Source: Thermus sp. LT1-2-5
GTDB taxonomy: Bacteria; Deinococcota; Deinococci; Deinococcales; Thermaceae
Reading direction: 5' to 3'
DNA length: 51,484 bases
NCBI RefSeq assembly: GCF_040363165.1
Contig: NZ_BSRG01000012.1
Coordinates: 1-51,484, forward strand
In this document: piece after piece, positions 24,185 to 33,511 of the stretch
How the letters are laid out: the number at the start of each line of letters is the position of its first letter
Numbering within the stretch: position 1 is the first letter of the stretch
Notes under the pieces: model-generated
Database searches by the model: none
Told to the model about the DNA's origin: nothing
The model's input: only the letters and a program-made list of their open reading frames with translations
Program-made: the position numbers and the translations under genes

Positions 24185-26007
24185 GGTTAACGGTGGCCCA
24201 GGCTTTGGTCCGCTACCTGTCGGTGCAGTTTGCCGAGCGGGACGGCGTCCGAGTCCGTCTGATCCGGGGGGTCTTCGGGATTTTCGGCCACGGGAACCTT
24301 CCCGGCTTAGGGGAGGCCCTCCTGCGTGGGGAGGAGCTCGGCCTGCCCTTCTACCGGTTCCAAAACGAACAGGCCATGGTCCATGCGGCGGTGGCGTACG
24401 CCAAGCACATGGATCGCCTTTCCACCTTCGCTTGCACGTCCTCTATTGGCCCTGGAGCCACCAATATGGTCACGGGCGCGGCGGCGGCCACCATAAATCG
24501 GCTTCCCGTATTGCTTTTGCCGGCGGATTACTTTGCCAATCGCTTTCCCGATCCTGTTCTGCAACAGCTAGAGCACCCGCTGGACTTCGACGCGAGCGTG
24601 AATGATGTTTTCAAGCCCGTGGCTCGCTTTTTCGCTCGCGTTACCCGCCCTGAACAGCTTCTCGCCGTCTTGCCCCAAGCCATGCGGGTACTTACCGATC
24701 CGGTGGACACAGGGGCGGTGGTGTTGGCCCTACCCGAGGATGTACAAACAGAAGCTTACGATTGGCCCGAGGAGTTTTTCCAGAGGAGGGTCTGGCGGGT
24801 CAGACGGCCGCCCGCCGAACCCGAAGCGGTGGTGCAGGCGGCGGGGATCCTAAGGCGGGCGGAGCGTCCTCTGATCATCGCCGGGGGCGGGGTGCGGTAT
24901 AGCGGCGCTTCCGGGACCCTGGCCCGCCTAGCAGAGCGCCACGGGATTCCCGTGGCCGAAACCCAGGCGGGAAAGGGGAGTTTGCCCTGGGACCACCCGT
25001 GGAACGTGGGACCCGTAGGGGTGAGCGGCGGCCTGGCCGCCAACGCCTTGGCGGAGCGGGCGGACCTGATCCTTGCCGTGGGCACCCGATTGACGGACTT
25101 TCCCACCGCTTCTAAGACGCTTTTCCAGAACCCGGCGGTGCGCTTCGTCGGCGTCAACGTGGCCTCCTGGGATGCCCACAAGATGGGCGCCTTTGCTCTG
25201 GTGGCCGATGCCAAACTGGCTTTGGAAGCTTTGGATTTGGCCTTGGGCGACCACCTCACCTCTCCCGCCTACAGGGAAGAGGTGGCGAGCTTGAGGCAAA
25301 CCTGGATGGCGGAGTTGGACCGCTTCCGCTCAGGGGACGGGCCGCTTTCCCAGGCGGAGGTCATCGCCCTGGTTAACGACGCCTTTCCCGATGCGGTGGC
25401 CATCAACGCGGCGGGGAGCATGCCGGGGGACCTGCTCAAGCTCTGGCGGGCCAGGGAGGCCAAGGGCTACCACGTGGAGTACGGCTACTCCACCATGGGG
25501 TACGAGATCCCCGCTGGCCTTGGGGTCCGCCTGGCCGATCCCAAGCGGGAAGTGGTGGTTTTCATCGGGGACGGGAGTTACCTCATGATGAACTCGGAGA
25601 TCGTCACCGCCAGGGCCTACGGGCTGTCCTTCCTGATCATCCTGGTGGAGAACCGAGGGTTCCAGTCCATTCACGGGCTCCAGCGGAGCCTGGGTTCTCC
25701 GGAGTTCGGCAACGAGTTAAAGGATCGGCAGGGAAAACCCTTCATTGTGGATTTCGCCGCCCACGCTCGCGCTTTAGGAGCGGAGGTCTTCGAAGCATCG
25801 AGCCGCGAGGAGCTGTCCAGGGCCCTGGAGGAAGCCCGCGCCCGTGAGGGGGTACGGGTGGTGGTGGTCCACGTGGACCCCGAGAAGCGCCTTCCCTCGT
25901 ACGGCTTCTGGGATGTGCCCGTGGCGGAGGTTTCCTCCTTGCCTGAGGTAGAGGAGGCGCGCAGGCGGTACGAGGAGGGACGCAAGCGGCGGAGGCTCCT
26001 CGTTTAG
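24181..26007 (+). CDS. iolD: 3D-(3,5/4)-trihydroxycyclohexane-1,2-dione hydrolase
   Basis: 608 residues, a thiamine-diphosphate enzyme that opens the ring of the dione to 5-deoxy-glucuronate. The N-terminal pyrimidine-binding domain has [13 protein letters not shown], the catalytic Glu63 in [11 protein letters not shown] and [12 protein letters not shown]. The central domain has AGGGVRYSG, and the C-terminal diphosphate domain has the GDGS...N motif in [13 protein letters not shown]. Length and order fit IolD of Bacillus. ATG 24181 overlaps the ATPase stop by 4 nt. Confidence 0.95.
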   Translation: MRLTVAQALVRYLSVQFAERDGVRVRLIRGVFGIFGHGNLPGLGEALLRGEELGLPFYRFQNEQAMVHAAVAYAKHMDRLSTFACTSSIGPGATNMVTGAAAATINRLPVLLLPADYFANRFPDPVLQQLEHPLDFDASVNDVFKPVARFFARVTRPEQLLAVLPQAMRVLTDPVDTGAVVLALPEDVQTEAYDWPEEFFQRRVWRVRRPPAEPEAVVQAAGILRRAERPLIIAGGGVRYSGASGTLARLAERHGIPVAETQAGKGSLPWDHPWNVGPVGVSGGLAANALAERADLILAVGTRLTDFPTASKTLFQNPAVRFVGVNVASWDAHKMGAFALVADAKLALEALDLALGDHLTSPAYREEVASLRQTWMAELDRFRSGDGPLSQAEVIALVNDAFPDAVAINAAGSMPGDLLKLWRAREAKGYHVEYGYSTMGYEIPAGLGVRLADPKREVVVFIGDGSYLMMNSEIVTARAYGLSFLIILVENRGFQSIHGLQRSLGSPEFGNELKDRQGKPFIVDFAAHARALGAEVFEASSREELSRALEEARAREGVRVVVVHVDPEKRLPSYGFWDVPVAEVSSLPEVEEARRRYEEGRKRRRLLV

Positions 26008-26016
26008 GAGGTGGGG

Positions 26017-26895
26017 ATGCGCTTGGCCACTTCCCCCATCAACTGGAACAACGAGGATGTGCCCGAGTACCGGCCCTGGGTCCCCTATCCCCAGATCTTG
26101 GACGAGATCAGGGTTGCGGGCTACCGGGCCACGGAATGGTCGCGGAGCCTCGCGGAGGATCCGGACACGCTACGACGGGACCTCGAGGCCCGGGACCTAG
26201 AAGTGGTGGGGGCCTTTGTGGCCCTGGAGCTCAAGGACCCCTACCGCTGGGAGGAGGCTTGGGAGAAGGCTCTCCGTCTGGCCCGCTTTCTCCAGGGTGT
26301 GGGCGCCTCCTACCTGGTGGCGGCGGATCCGGGGGATGAAGGGAGGCGGCGGCTGGCGGGGGCGGTGCCCCGGGGCCAGGAGATCCCTCCGGAGGCCCTG
26401 CGCCACTTGGCCCGCGGCCTCGAGGAGCTGGGGCGGCGCCTTGGGGATTTGGGCTTAGCCTTGGTCTTTCACCCCCATGCCGGCACCTACGTGGAAACGG
26501 AGGGGGAGGTGTACGGCCTTCTGGAAAACACGGCGCCCGAGTGGGTGGGGTTGTGCCTGGACACGGGCCACCTGGTTTATGGGGGGACCGACCCCGTGGA
26601 GCTCCTCCGTCGCCACGGGAACCGAGTGGGCTATGTTCACTTGAAGGACGTGGACCCGGCGGTGCTCCGGGAAACGCGGGGTAAGGGGTTCCGGGAAGCC
26701 CTGCGGCGCTACATCTTCTGCCCCCTGGGGGAGGGGGTGGCCCGAGTCTCGGAAGTGGTGGCCCTGCTCCGGGGCTTGGGTTACGCGGGGCCCGTGGTGG
26801 TGGAGCAGGATACCACCCCTGAGGACCCTACGGCGGTGGCCCGGAGGAACCGCGCGTACGTGGAAAAGCTGCTACAGCAACATGGCGGCCCTTGA
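26017..26895 (+). CDS. iolE: Inosose (scyllo-inosose) dehydratase
   Basis: 292 residues, xylose-isomerase-like TIM barrel. It dehydrates 2-keto-myo-inositol to the trione/dione substrate of IolD. Seen: the N-terminal RLATSPINWNNEDVPE (typical IolE start), LVFHPHAGTYVET and LCLDTGHLVYGGTDP, which hold metal ligands, and VGYVHLKDVDP. ATG 26017 lies behind AGGAGGTGGGG; a GTG at 26011 within that site is less likely. It overlaps iolC by 14 nt. Confidence 0.94.
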   Translation: MRLATSPINWNNEDVPEYRPWVPYPQILDEIRVAGYRATEWSRSLAEDPDTLRRDLEARDLEVVGAFVALELKDPYRWEEAWEKALRLARFLQGVGASYLVAADPGDEGRRRLAGAVPRGQEIPPEALRHLARGLEELGRRLGDLGLALVFHPHAGTYVETEGEVYGLLENTAPEWVGLCLDTGHLVYGGTDPVELLRRHGNRVGYVHLKDVDPAVLRETRGKGFREALRRYIFCPLGEGVARVSEVVALLRGLGYAGPVVVEQDTTPEDPTAVARRNRAYVEKLLQQHGGP

Positions 26896-27880
26896 CCTGA
26901 TCACCTTTGGCCGGCTTTCCCTTGACCTCTACGCCCTGGAGGAGGGCTCTAAGGTGTCCACGCAAGCCTTCGGCGCCTTCATCGGGGGCAACCCCCTCAA
27001 CGTGGCGGTGGGTGCGGCGCGCTTGGGCATGAGGGTGGCCCTGGTTAGCGCAGTGGGCGAGGACCCGGTGGGGGAGTTCGTCCTGGGACGGTTGGCGCGG
27101 GAAGGGGTGGACACCCGGTACATCTTTTCCAAGCCTGGGCGGCGCACCCCCGCAGTGGTCCTCTTCCGCGAGGGGAACACTTATCCCCTCACCTTTTACC
27201 GGGAGGGGGCGGCGGACTGGGAGATCTCCCTGGATGACGTAGCTCAGGTGCCCGTGGAAGAGGCGCGGGCGCTTTTCCTCTCGGGGACAGCCCTGGCCCG
27301 GGAGCCCTCCCGCAGCAGCGCCTACGCCTTGGCGGAAAGGGCCCAGGCGGCGGGGGTGCCCGTGTACCTGGACTTGGACCTCCGCCCGGACCAATGGCAC
27401 GATCCTCGGGCCTACGGGCCGGTTCTCCGGAGCCTTCTCCCCCGGGTGCGTGTGGCCATCGGGAACGAGAAGGAGGTGGCGGCCTTGCGGCCGAAGCGGG
27501 TGCGGTTGGTGGCGCACCAAGCCAGCGAGCCGGAGGTGGAGGGCGATCTGGAGGGGGCTGTGGCCGAGGCCTTGGGGATGGGGCTGGAGGCTCTGGTGGT
27601 GAAGCGGGGGGCGCAGGGGTCCGGGGTCTGGCTCGCTGGCGGCACGTACCTGGAGGTCCCGGGTTTCCCGGTGCGGGTCCTCACCCCCCTGGGGGCTGGG
27701 GATGCCTTCGCGGCGGGCCTCCTCTGGGCTCGGCTTGGGGGCCATTCCTGGGAGGAGGCCTTGCAGGTAGCCAACGCTTGCGGGGCGGTGGTGGTGACCC
27801 GGCTAGGGTGCGGGGAGTTCAGCCCCACCCGGGAGGAGGTCCTGGCCTTTTTGCGGGAACGGGGGGTCCATGTGGGTTAA
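26882..27880 (+). CDS. iolC: 5-dehydro-2-deoxygluconokinase
   Basis: 332 residues, PfkB/ribokinase fold. It phosphorylates 2-deoxy-5-keto-gluconate at the 6-position with ATP. Motifs: LITFGRLSLDLYA at the N-terminus, GGNPLNVAVGAARLG near 38-52, LDLDLRPDQWHDP (IolC-type substrate loop) and the catalytic-base signature LGAGDAFAAGLLWA near 280. It overlaps both neighbours, which indicates tight translational coupling inside the operon. Confidence 0.94.
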   Translation: MAALDLITFGRLSLDLYALEEGSKVSTQAFGAFIGGNPLNVAVGAARLGMRVALVSAVGEDPVGEFVLGRLAREGVDTRYIFSKPGRRTPAVVLFREGNTYPLTFYREGAADWEISLDDVAQVPVEEARALFLSGTALAREPSRSSAYALAERAQAAGVPVYLDLDLRPDQWHDPRAYGPVLRSLLPRVRVAIGNEKEVAALRPKRVRLVAHQASEPEVEGDLEGAVAEALGMGLEALVVKRGAQGSGVWLAGGTYLEVPGFPVRVLTPLGAGDAFAAGLLWARLGGHSWEEALQVANACGAVVVTRLGCGEFSPTREEVLAFLRERGVHVG

Positions 27881-28661
27881 GGACGGTCGCGAGCTCTACC
27901 GGGACGCTTACCGTAAGGGGTACGCCCTCCCCGCCTTCAACATCGCCAGCCTGGAGATGGCCCGAGCCTGCGTGCGGGCGGCGGAGGCGTTGAGGGCCCC
28001 GGTAGTTTTGCAAACCTACCGGGAGGAGGCGCGCCGGGTGGGCCCGGGGGTTTTCGTGGGGATGGTGCGCGCCCTGGCCGAGGAGGCGCGGGTTCCCGTC
28101 CTCCTCCACCTGGACCACGGGGAGGGTTTCCCGGAGATCCTTCGGGCGCTGAGGGCCGGGTACGGTTCGGCCATGTGGGATGCGGGGGGGCAGGACCTCG
28201 CCGGGATCCTCGAGGGGGTGGCGGCGCACGCTCCTTTGGTCCACGCCATGGAGGCGGCGCTAGAGGTGGCGGCGGAGGGGTTCGCGGGGGAGGAGAGGAG
28301 CCGTCCTGAGGAGGCGGCCCGCCTCTTTGAGGTGGGGGCTGATGTGGTGGCGGTGGCGGTGGGTTCGCGGCACGGGGCGGAAAGCCGCTTGGACCTTGGG
28401 CTTTTGGCCCGTATCCAGGAAGCGGCTCGAGGACCTTTGGCCCTTCACGGGGGCAGCGGGATCCACCCCGCAGACCTGGAAGGGGCGGTGGCCCTGGGGG
28501 TGGTCAAGGTCAACGTGGGCACAGCCCTTTACCGGGTCCTCCGGGCCCATCTGGGCCGTTCCTGGGACCACCACCGGGCGTTTTACCGTGAAGTGGAGGA
28601 TGCGCTGACGGCGGTGGCGGCGGAGTACATCCGTAGGAGCAGGGCGGAGGGACACGCATGA
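27870..28661 (+). CDS. iolJ: 6-phospho-5-dehydro-2-deoxygluconate aldolase, class II
   Basis: 263 residues, class II (zinc) aldolase barrel. It splits the IolC product into dihydroxyacetone phosphate and malonic semialdehyde. Visible: ALPAFNIASLEMARA, LLHLDHGEG (metal histidine and proton-transfer Asp near 80), VGSRHG near 167 and LHGGSGI near 192 (further zinc ligands), VKVNVGTAL. The C-terminal part is slightly shorter than in fructose-bisphosphate aldolases. A general ketose-bisphosphate aldolase is the alternative, but the position between iolC and iolG favours IolJ. Confidence 0.9.
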   Translation: MWVKDGRELYRDAYRKGYALPAFNIASLEMARACVRAAEALRAPVVLQTYREEARRVGPGVFVGMVRALAEEARVPVLLHLDHGEGFPEILRALRAGYGSAMWDAGGQDLAGILEGVAAHAPLVHAMEAALEVAAEGFAGEERSRPEEAARLFEVGADVVAVAVGSRHGAESRLDLGLLARIQEAARGPLALHGGSGIHPADLEGAVALGVVKVNVGTALYRVLRAHLGRSWDHHRAFYREVEDALTAVAAEYIRRSRAEGHA

Positions 28662-29665
28662 AGCGACTGGGCATAGCCCTTTTAGGCGCGGGCCGGATGG
28701 GCCAGGTGCATGCGGAGCTTTTGGCTTCCATTCCGGAGGCGGCCGTGGTGGCCGTGGCAGACCCGGTGCGGGAAAACGCAGAACGGGGCGCCTTCTTGGC
28801 CCGGGCCTCCAGGGTATACCTAGACCCCCTGGAGGCCCTGGAAGACCCCGGGGTGGAGGGGGTGGTCATTGTGACCCCCACCCCCACCCACGCCCCCCTG
28901 ATTCGGGAGGCGGCCCAGCGGGGCAAGGCCATCTTCTGCGAGAAGCCCGTGGCTCTGGATCTGGCTTCCACCCGGGAAGCCTTGGCTGAGGTGAGGGCGC
29001 GGGGAGTGCCTTTCCAAATCGGTTTTCAACGCCGCTTTGACCCCGGGTATGCCAGGGCAAAAGCATCCCTGGAGGCGGCGGAGCTGGGCCGGGTGGACCA
29101 GTTTCGCGCTGTGAGCCGGGATCCTGCCCCGCCACCCCTGGCCTACCTGCAAGCCTCCGGGGGCATCGTGGTGGACATGAGCGTCCACGACCTGGACCTG
29201 GCCCGGTTCCTGGTGGGGGAGGTGGAGGAGGTGCTAGCCTGGGGAGCGGTTCGGGTGGACCCCCGGATTGGCGAGGTGGGGGACTGGGACACGGTGACCA
29301 TCCTCCTGCGCTTCCAGGGCGGGGCCTTGGGAGTGGTGGAGAACAGCCGCCAGGCGGTCTACGGGTACGACATCCGCACAGAGGTGTTCGGGGAGCGGGG
29401 TAAGCTGGTGGTGGAAGCGGCGCCCAAAACGCCGCTGTACCGTTACGGCCCGGGGGAGGAGGTGCGGGTGGACCACTACCATTACTTCACCGACCGCTTC
29501 CGGGAGGCGTACCGCTACGAGCTGCAGGCCTTTGTCCGGGGCGTCCTGGAGGGGAAACCCTTGAGCCCGGGCCCCGAGGACGCCTTGGAAACCTTGCGCC
29601 TTGCCCTGGCGGCTACGCGGAGCCTCAAGGAGGGGCGGCCCGTGAAGGTGGCGGAGGTGGAATGA
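28658..29665 (+). CDS. iolG: Inositol 2-dehydrogenase
   Basis: 335 residues, Gfo/Idh/MocA family. It oxidises myo-inositol to scyllo-inosose with NAD, the first step of the pathway. The Rossmann motif LLGAGRMGQVHAE is at residues 7-19, the catalytic lysine in FCEKPVALDL near 97, FQIGFQRRFDPGYARAK follows, and SVHDLDLARFLVG carries the DxxxH-like active-site segment. Sequence alone cannot exclude a scyllo- or chiro-inositol preference. It is joined to both neighbours by 4-nt overlaps. Confidence 0.92.
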   Translation: MKRLGIALLGAGRMGQVHAELLASIPEAAVVAVADPVRENAERGAFLARASRVYLDPLEALEDPGVEGVVIVTPTPTHAPLIREAAQRGKAIFCEKPVALDLASTREALAEVRARGVPFQIGFQRRFDPGYARAKASLEAAELGRVDQFRAVSRDPAPPPLAYLQASGGIVVDMSVHDLDLARFLVGEVEEVLAWGAVRVDPRIGEVGDWDTVTILLRFQGGALGVVENSRQAVYGYDIRTEVFGERGKLVVEAAPKTPLYRYGPGEEVRVDHYHYFTDRFREAYRYELQAFVRGVLEGKPLSPGPEDALETLRLALAATRSLKEGRPVKVAEVE

Positions 29666-30477
29666 TCCGGTTATGGGGCGATTTTAAGACGGTGCGCTGG
29701 GTGGACCCCCTAGGGGCTGGCTGGCGCTACCTCCACTTCGGTCTCCTCGAGGCGGTGGGGGAGCTGGAGGGGGTAGGGGAAGGGCTGGAACTCGCCCTCG
29801 TCCCCATCGAGGGGGCCGCCTGGGTGGAGGCTGGGGATCTGGCCCAGACCCTCTCCCGGGAGAGCGTTTTTCGGAGCCTGCCCCACGTGCTCTACTTGCC
29901 CCCCGGCGCGCCCTTCCGCCTCCTGCCCCGGGGGCATTTCCTCTTTGCCGTGGGTGGAGCCCCGGCGGAGGGCCGCTATTCCCCCCGCTTCATCCCGCCA
30001 GAGGAGATGCGGCGGGAGCTCAGGGGGGGCGCTTCCGCCCTGAGGCAGGTGAACCACATCTTAGGGCCAGAACTTCCCGCGGAGCGGCTTCTCCTCTACG
30101 AGGTCTACACCCCTTCGGGACGCTTCTCCGGCTGGCCCCCCCATCGTCACGATGGCCTCTTGGGCTCTGCGTACATGGAGGAAACCTACCTTTATCGGGT
30201 GGAGCCCAGGGAGGCCTTTGCCATCCACGTGAACTATGACCCCGAGGCTGGGCTGAAGGAGCTTTTCCTGGCCCGTGACCTGGACCTTGTCCTCGTGCGG
30301 CGGGGCTACCATCCCGTGGCCGCGCCCCCTGGGGCCAACGTCTACTACCTGAACTACATGGCAGGGGAGCTCAGGGAGGAGGGCAGGAGAACACCCCCTG
30401 TGGACGACCCGGTCTGGGCTTGGGTAAAAGGGGACTGGGCGGGGAGGCCCCTCAGGCTTCCCCTGGAGGAAGAATGA
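29662..30477 (+). CDS. iolB: 5-deoxy-glucuronate isomerase
   Basis: 271 residues, bicupin KduI/IolB family. It isomerises 5-deoxy-glucuronate (from IolD) to 2-deoxy-5-keto-gluconate (for IolC). The metal site is visible as PPHRHDG followed by YMEETYLYRV, and a late histidine in RRGYHPVAAPPG. The terminal NVYYLNYMAGE is a family signature. Its stop lies in the ATGA that starts the regulator. Confidence 0.94.
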   Translation: MIRLWGDFKTVRWVDPLGAGWRYLHFGLLEAVGELEGVGEGLELALVPIEGAAWVEAGDLAQTLSRESVFRSLPHVLYLPPGAPFRLLPRGHFLFAVGGAPAEGRYSPRFIPPEEMRRELRGGASALRQVNHILGPELPAERLLLYEVYTPSGRFSGWPPHRHDGLLGSAYMEETYLYRVEPREAFAIHVNYDPEAGLKELFLARDLDLVLVRRGYHPVAAPPGANVYYLNYMAGELREEGRRTPPVDDPVWAWVKGDWAGRPLRLPLEEE

Positions 30478-31286
30478 AGCCAGCGGAGCGCAGAAGGGCC
30501 ATCCTGGACCTCCTGGAAAGCCAGGGGGAGAAAAGCGTGGAGGAGTTGGCCCGTTTCTTCGGCGTCAGCCAGGTCACCATCCGCAACGACCTGGCCGACC
30601 TCGAGGCCCGCGGGCTGGTGCAGCGGACCTACGGGGGAGCAGTGCCCGTGGGTAAAGCCCTCTTCAACCCCTCCTTTGAGGAAAAGAAGCGGCACCGCCT
30701 TGAGGCCAAGCGGGCTATCGCCCTGAGGGCCTTGGAGGAGATTCGGGAAGGGGATGCGCTCATCCTGGATGCCGGGAGCACGGTCCTCACCCTGGCGGGC
30801 TTACTGAAGGGGCGATTTCGCAAGCTTTACGTCCTCACCAACTCCTTGCCCGTGGCCCTCGAGCTTCAGGGGACTGGATTCGAGGTCCTCGTACTGGGAG
30901 GGCAGATGCGCCACCACAGCCTGGCCCTCATCGGCCCTGCCACGGTACGCACCCTTTCCTGGTACCGCGTGGACAAGGCCTTTTTGGGGGCCACAGGGGT
31001 GGACCTGAGGGGGTACTCCACCCCTAACCCCCTGGAGGCGGAAACGAAGCGGGCCATGTTGGAGGCCGCTGGCAAAGCCTTTGTCCTCGCCGATGCCAGC
31101 AAGCTCAATCGGCCCACCCTGGCGCGGTTTGCCTCCCTGTCAGAGGCGGTGCTCATCACCGATTCCGCGGCGGATCCCGAGGTACTTAAGCTCCTTCAGG
31201 GAAAGGGTGCGGAAGTGTGGGTGGCTGATACTTCCCTGATGTTGGGAGCCCAAACTCCGTCAGGCATTGGTGTTGAGGCGGAATGA
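30474..31286 (+). CDS. iolR: DeoR-family repressor of inositol genes
   Basis: 270 residues. The N-terminal DeoR helix-turn-helix (about 5-57) reads SVEELARFFGVSQVTIRNDL with RTYGGAV after it. The DeoRC sugar-phosphate sensor domain follows, with LDAGSTVLTLA, VLTNSLPVAL, LGGQMRHHSLALIG and DKAFLGATGVD. In Bacillus, IolR is released by the phosphorylated IolC product; the same is plausible here because iolC is in this operon. As the last gene it should make a feedback loop on the promoter at 19964. The ATG overlaps the iolB stop. Confidence 0.85.
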   Translation: MKPAERRRAILDLLESQGEKSVEELARFFGVSQVTIRNDLADLEARGLVQRTYGGAVPVGKALFNPSFEEKKRHRLEAKRAIALRALEEIREGDALILDAGSTVLTLAGLLKGRFRKLYVLTNSLPVALELQGTGFEVLVLGGQMRHHSLALIGPATVRTLSWYRVDKAFLGATGVDLRGYSTPNPLEAETKRAMLEAAGKAFVLADASKLNRPTLARFASLSEAVLITDSAADPEVLKLLQGKGAEVWVADTSLMLGAQTPSGIGVEAE

Positions 31287-31392
31287 TGCGGAAGGAGGGA
31301 CGGGTAAGGCCGGAAGTTTGGAAAGGCGTTTTGCAGAGCTATTGGTTATAGTGGCAGGTGCGCTCTTTGGATCGCAGGGCATCTTACTTTGT

Positions 31393-32405
31393 CTGGACTT
31401 ACGCGGTGCTAATTTGTAGCGATAAAATGGGCCTCCGGTAACGAGGGAGGCCCGATGAAGAGGATACCCCAGCCCCTCCCGCGCGCTCTAGAAGCTTTAG
31501 CCCAAAGCCCCATCAACACCTCAGCCCTGGCCATGGCGGAAAACCAGGACTTCGCCCACGACACCGTCTACCGCGCCCTCCAGCAACCCCTGGCCTCCTT
31601 CCTTGACCTGGCCCTGGAACTCTGCAAGACCCTCGGGGGCCTCCACCGGGGCTACCTCCTCCTGGATGACGTGCTCCTCCAGCGTTACCGCTCGGGAAAG
31701 CTGGGCCTGAAGAAGACCCGGGACACCGCCACGGGGGCCTGGGTGTACGGGCTCTCCCTGGTGGTGCTGGCCTGGACGGATGGAAAGCGGCGTGTTCCCT
31801 TGGCCTTCCTGCCCTACTTCGGGGAGGAGGAGAGCAAGCTGGACCTGGCTTTGGCCCTGTTGGCGTGGGCCAAGGCACAGGGGTTTCAGCCGGAGGGGGT
31901 GTTGTTTGACGCTTGGTACGGGGCGAAGCGGGTCCTGATGTGGCTCCATGGCCACGGCTGGCCTTTCGTCACGAGGCTCAGGTCTAACCGTGTGCTGGAG
32001 GGTGTCCAGTTGCGCGGGCATGGGGGAACCCGTTGGGTGAAGACGGGGAGGTTGCGGGGCTTTGGCTTTGCCGTGGGGGTGCTCAAGCGGGGGGGAAGTT
32101 TTACGGGACGGATTGGGAGGGGTGGTGGGGCGAGAGGATGGGGAGGTTTATCGGTTGCGGCAGGGGATTGAGGAGATATTCCGGGGTTTACAGCAGGAGT
32201 TGGGGTGGGTTGGGCATCGGCACTGGCGGAGGGCGAAGTTGCTGGCGCATCTGGCCTTGGGGTTGGTGGCCTATGGGCTCATGGAGGGTCAGCGGGAGCG
32301 GCTGAAGTTGAGCTTCTACCAATGCCGACGGAGACGGATGGCGGGACGCTATGCCTTGACCTAAGCCCCTTGTTATCGCTACAGGTGGAGGCCGCGTAAG
32401 TCCAG
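31393..32405 (+). mobile_element. Insertion sequence, about 1.0 kb, with terminal inverted repeats
   Basis: The ends match in inverted orientation: CTGGACTTACGCGG at 31393-31406 pairs with 32392-32405, and TGTAGCGATAA at 31415-31425 pairs with 32373-32383, leaving a short mismatch between the two blocks. One transposase frame, now broken, fills the inside. No clear target duplication is seen. The element sits just after the inositol operon. Confidence 0.8.
31455..32364 (+). pseudogene. Frameshifted DDE transposase of the 1.0-kb IS
   Basis: The frame from ATG 31455 encodes LLLDDVLLQRYRSGK (first Asp) and VLFDAWYGAKRVL (second Asp). Near 32090-32097 it meets a run of seven G, after which KFYGTDWEG is in one frame and the C-terminal YRLRQGIEEIFRGLQ, which holds the catalytic Glu, is in another. 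The fold resembles IS4/IS701-type transposases. At least one and probably two indels are needed to read through. Programmed frameshifting at the G run is possible but less likely, because the intermediate frame also fails. Confidence 0.75.
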
Positions 32406-32464
32406 GGGATAACCACTATTGCCGCTTACTTCTCGTATTCCAAAGAGGGCAAGCCTTAGACTTG

Positions 32465-32905
32465 ACCGTTATTCCACATGCAGCCCCAGGAACCTGAGGA
32501 CGCAGAGGGGATGGAAGAGAAGGTTTCTAGAGCTGCCAAGACCCACGCCCCCACCCCCCCGCCCGGCAGGCGTCCTCGCGGAAAAGAACGTCCCGCACCC
32601 AAAAGGACCGCTTCTCTATCGCCCACCGGGAAAGGAGGAGCTCCCCAAGCCGCTTCGCCTCCATCCCCTTGAACCCCTCCATCGCCCACCTCAACAGCCC
32701 CCCCGGTTCCCCTTCAGGACGAAGAGGTAGTCCCCCCCTTTTCCCGGATGGCCTCGGCCACCTCCGGGTACAGGTACCCTGCGTCCCCTACCAAGAGCTT
32801 CCCCTCTAAGCCCTCGGCCCCAAGGCGTTCCAGAAGGGTTAGGAGGGCCTTCCCTTCTTTCCCTTCCGCCTTCGCCTGGGCCAAGGTGACGCCCAGATGG
32901 AGGTT
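32465..32905 (-). pseudogene. ISAs1-family transposase remnant
   Basis: On the minus strand, fragments in at least two frames spell GVTLAQAKAEGKEGKALLTL, LLVGDAGYLYPEVAEAIRE, GGDYLFVLKGN, RWAIEKRSFWVRDVLFREDA and finally NLLFHPLCVLRFLGLHVE plus stop. This order matches the C-terminal half of ISAs1-type transposases (DA-G, ALKGNQ and the H-x-IE-x-S-x-HWVLDV-x-F-x-ED region). The N-terminal half and part of the middle are gone and a stop follows KGNRGGC. It adjoins the broken xylulokinase gene. Confidence 0.7.
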
Positions 32906-33511
32906 CGGTGGGGCCGCTACCTCGGGGGCGGCTGTGGCTTGGTTCCGTGGCCTGGTGGGGGAGGGACTCTCCTTAGGACCGTTAGAGCAGGAGGCCGAGG
33001 GTGTCCCCCCGGGTAGCGAGGGCTTGGTTTTCCTGCCCTATCTCATGGGGGAGAGGAGTCCGGTTTGGGATCCCAAGGCGCGGGGCGTGTGGGCTGGGCT
33101 TTCCCTGACCCACACCCGGGGCCATCTTTACCGGGCGGTGTTGGAGGGGCTGGCCTACGCCCTGCGCCACAACGTGGACACCGCAGTGCAAGCGGGATAC
33201 CCGGTGGAGGGGGAGATGCGGGCCGTGGGGGCGGTGCGCGGAGCCAGCTTTGGATGCGGATCCTAGCCGATGTGTCGGGGCGCCCGGTGCGGGCCATGCC
33301 AGAAGGAGGGGAAGCGGCGTTTGGGGATGCCATGGTAGCGGCGGTGGGCCTAGGGATGGAAAAGCCCGAAGCCCTATCGGGGTGGCTTGGCCAGCTGGAG
33401 CAGCGGCGGTTTCTTCCGCAAGGGGGCGATGGGTACCGACGGGGATATGTCCGGTACCGGGAGCTTTACCGGCGGCTCAGCGAGTGGTTTGCGGAAGGGG
33501 AGCCCTCGTAG
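32906..33511 (+). pseudogene. xylB: Xylulokinase (FGGY) C-terminal remnant, frameshifted
   Basis: The C-terminal domain of a FGGY carbohydrate kinase is recognisable: GAATSGAAVAWF, then LVFLPYLMGERSPVWDP (xylulokinase signature), then ARGVWAGLSLTHTRGHLYRA broken only by function. After MRAVG the frame shifts at a G run near 33228, and homology resumes one frame over with GARSQLWMRILADVSGRPV and FGDAMVAAVGLG. The whole N-terminal ATPase lobe is missing, replaced by ISAs1 remnant. The 3' end overlaps the convergent ROK gene by about 46 nt. Confidence 0.8.
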
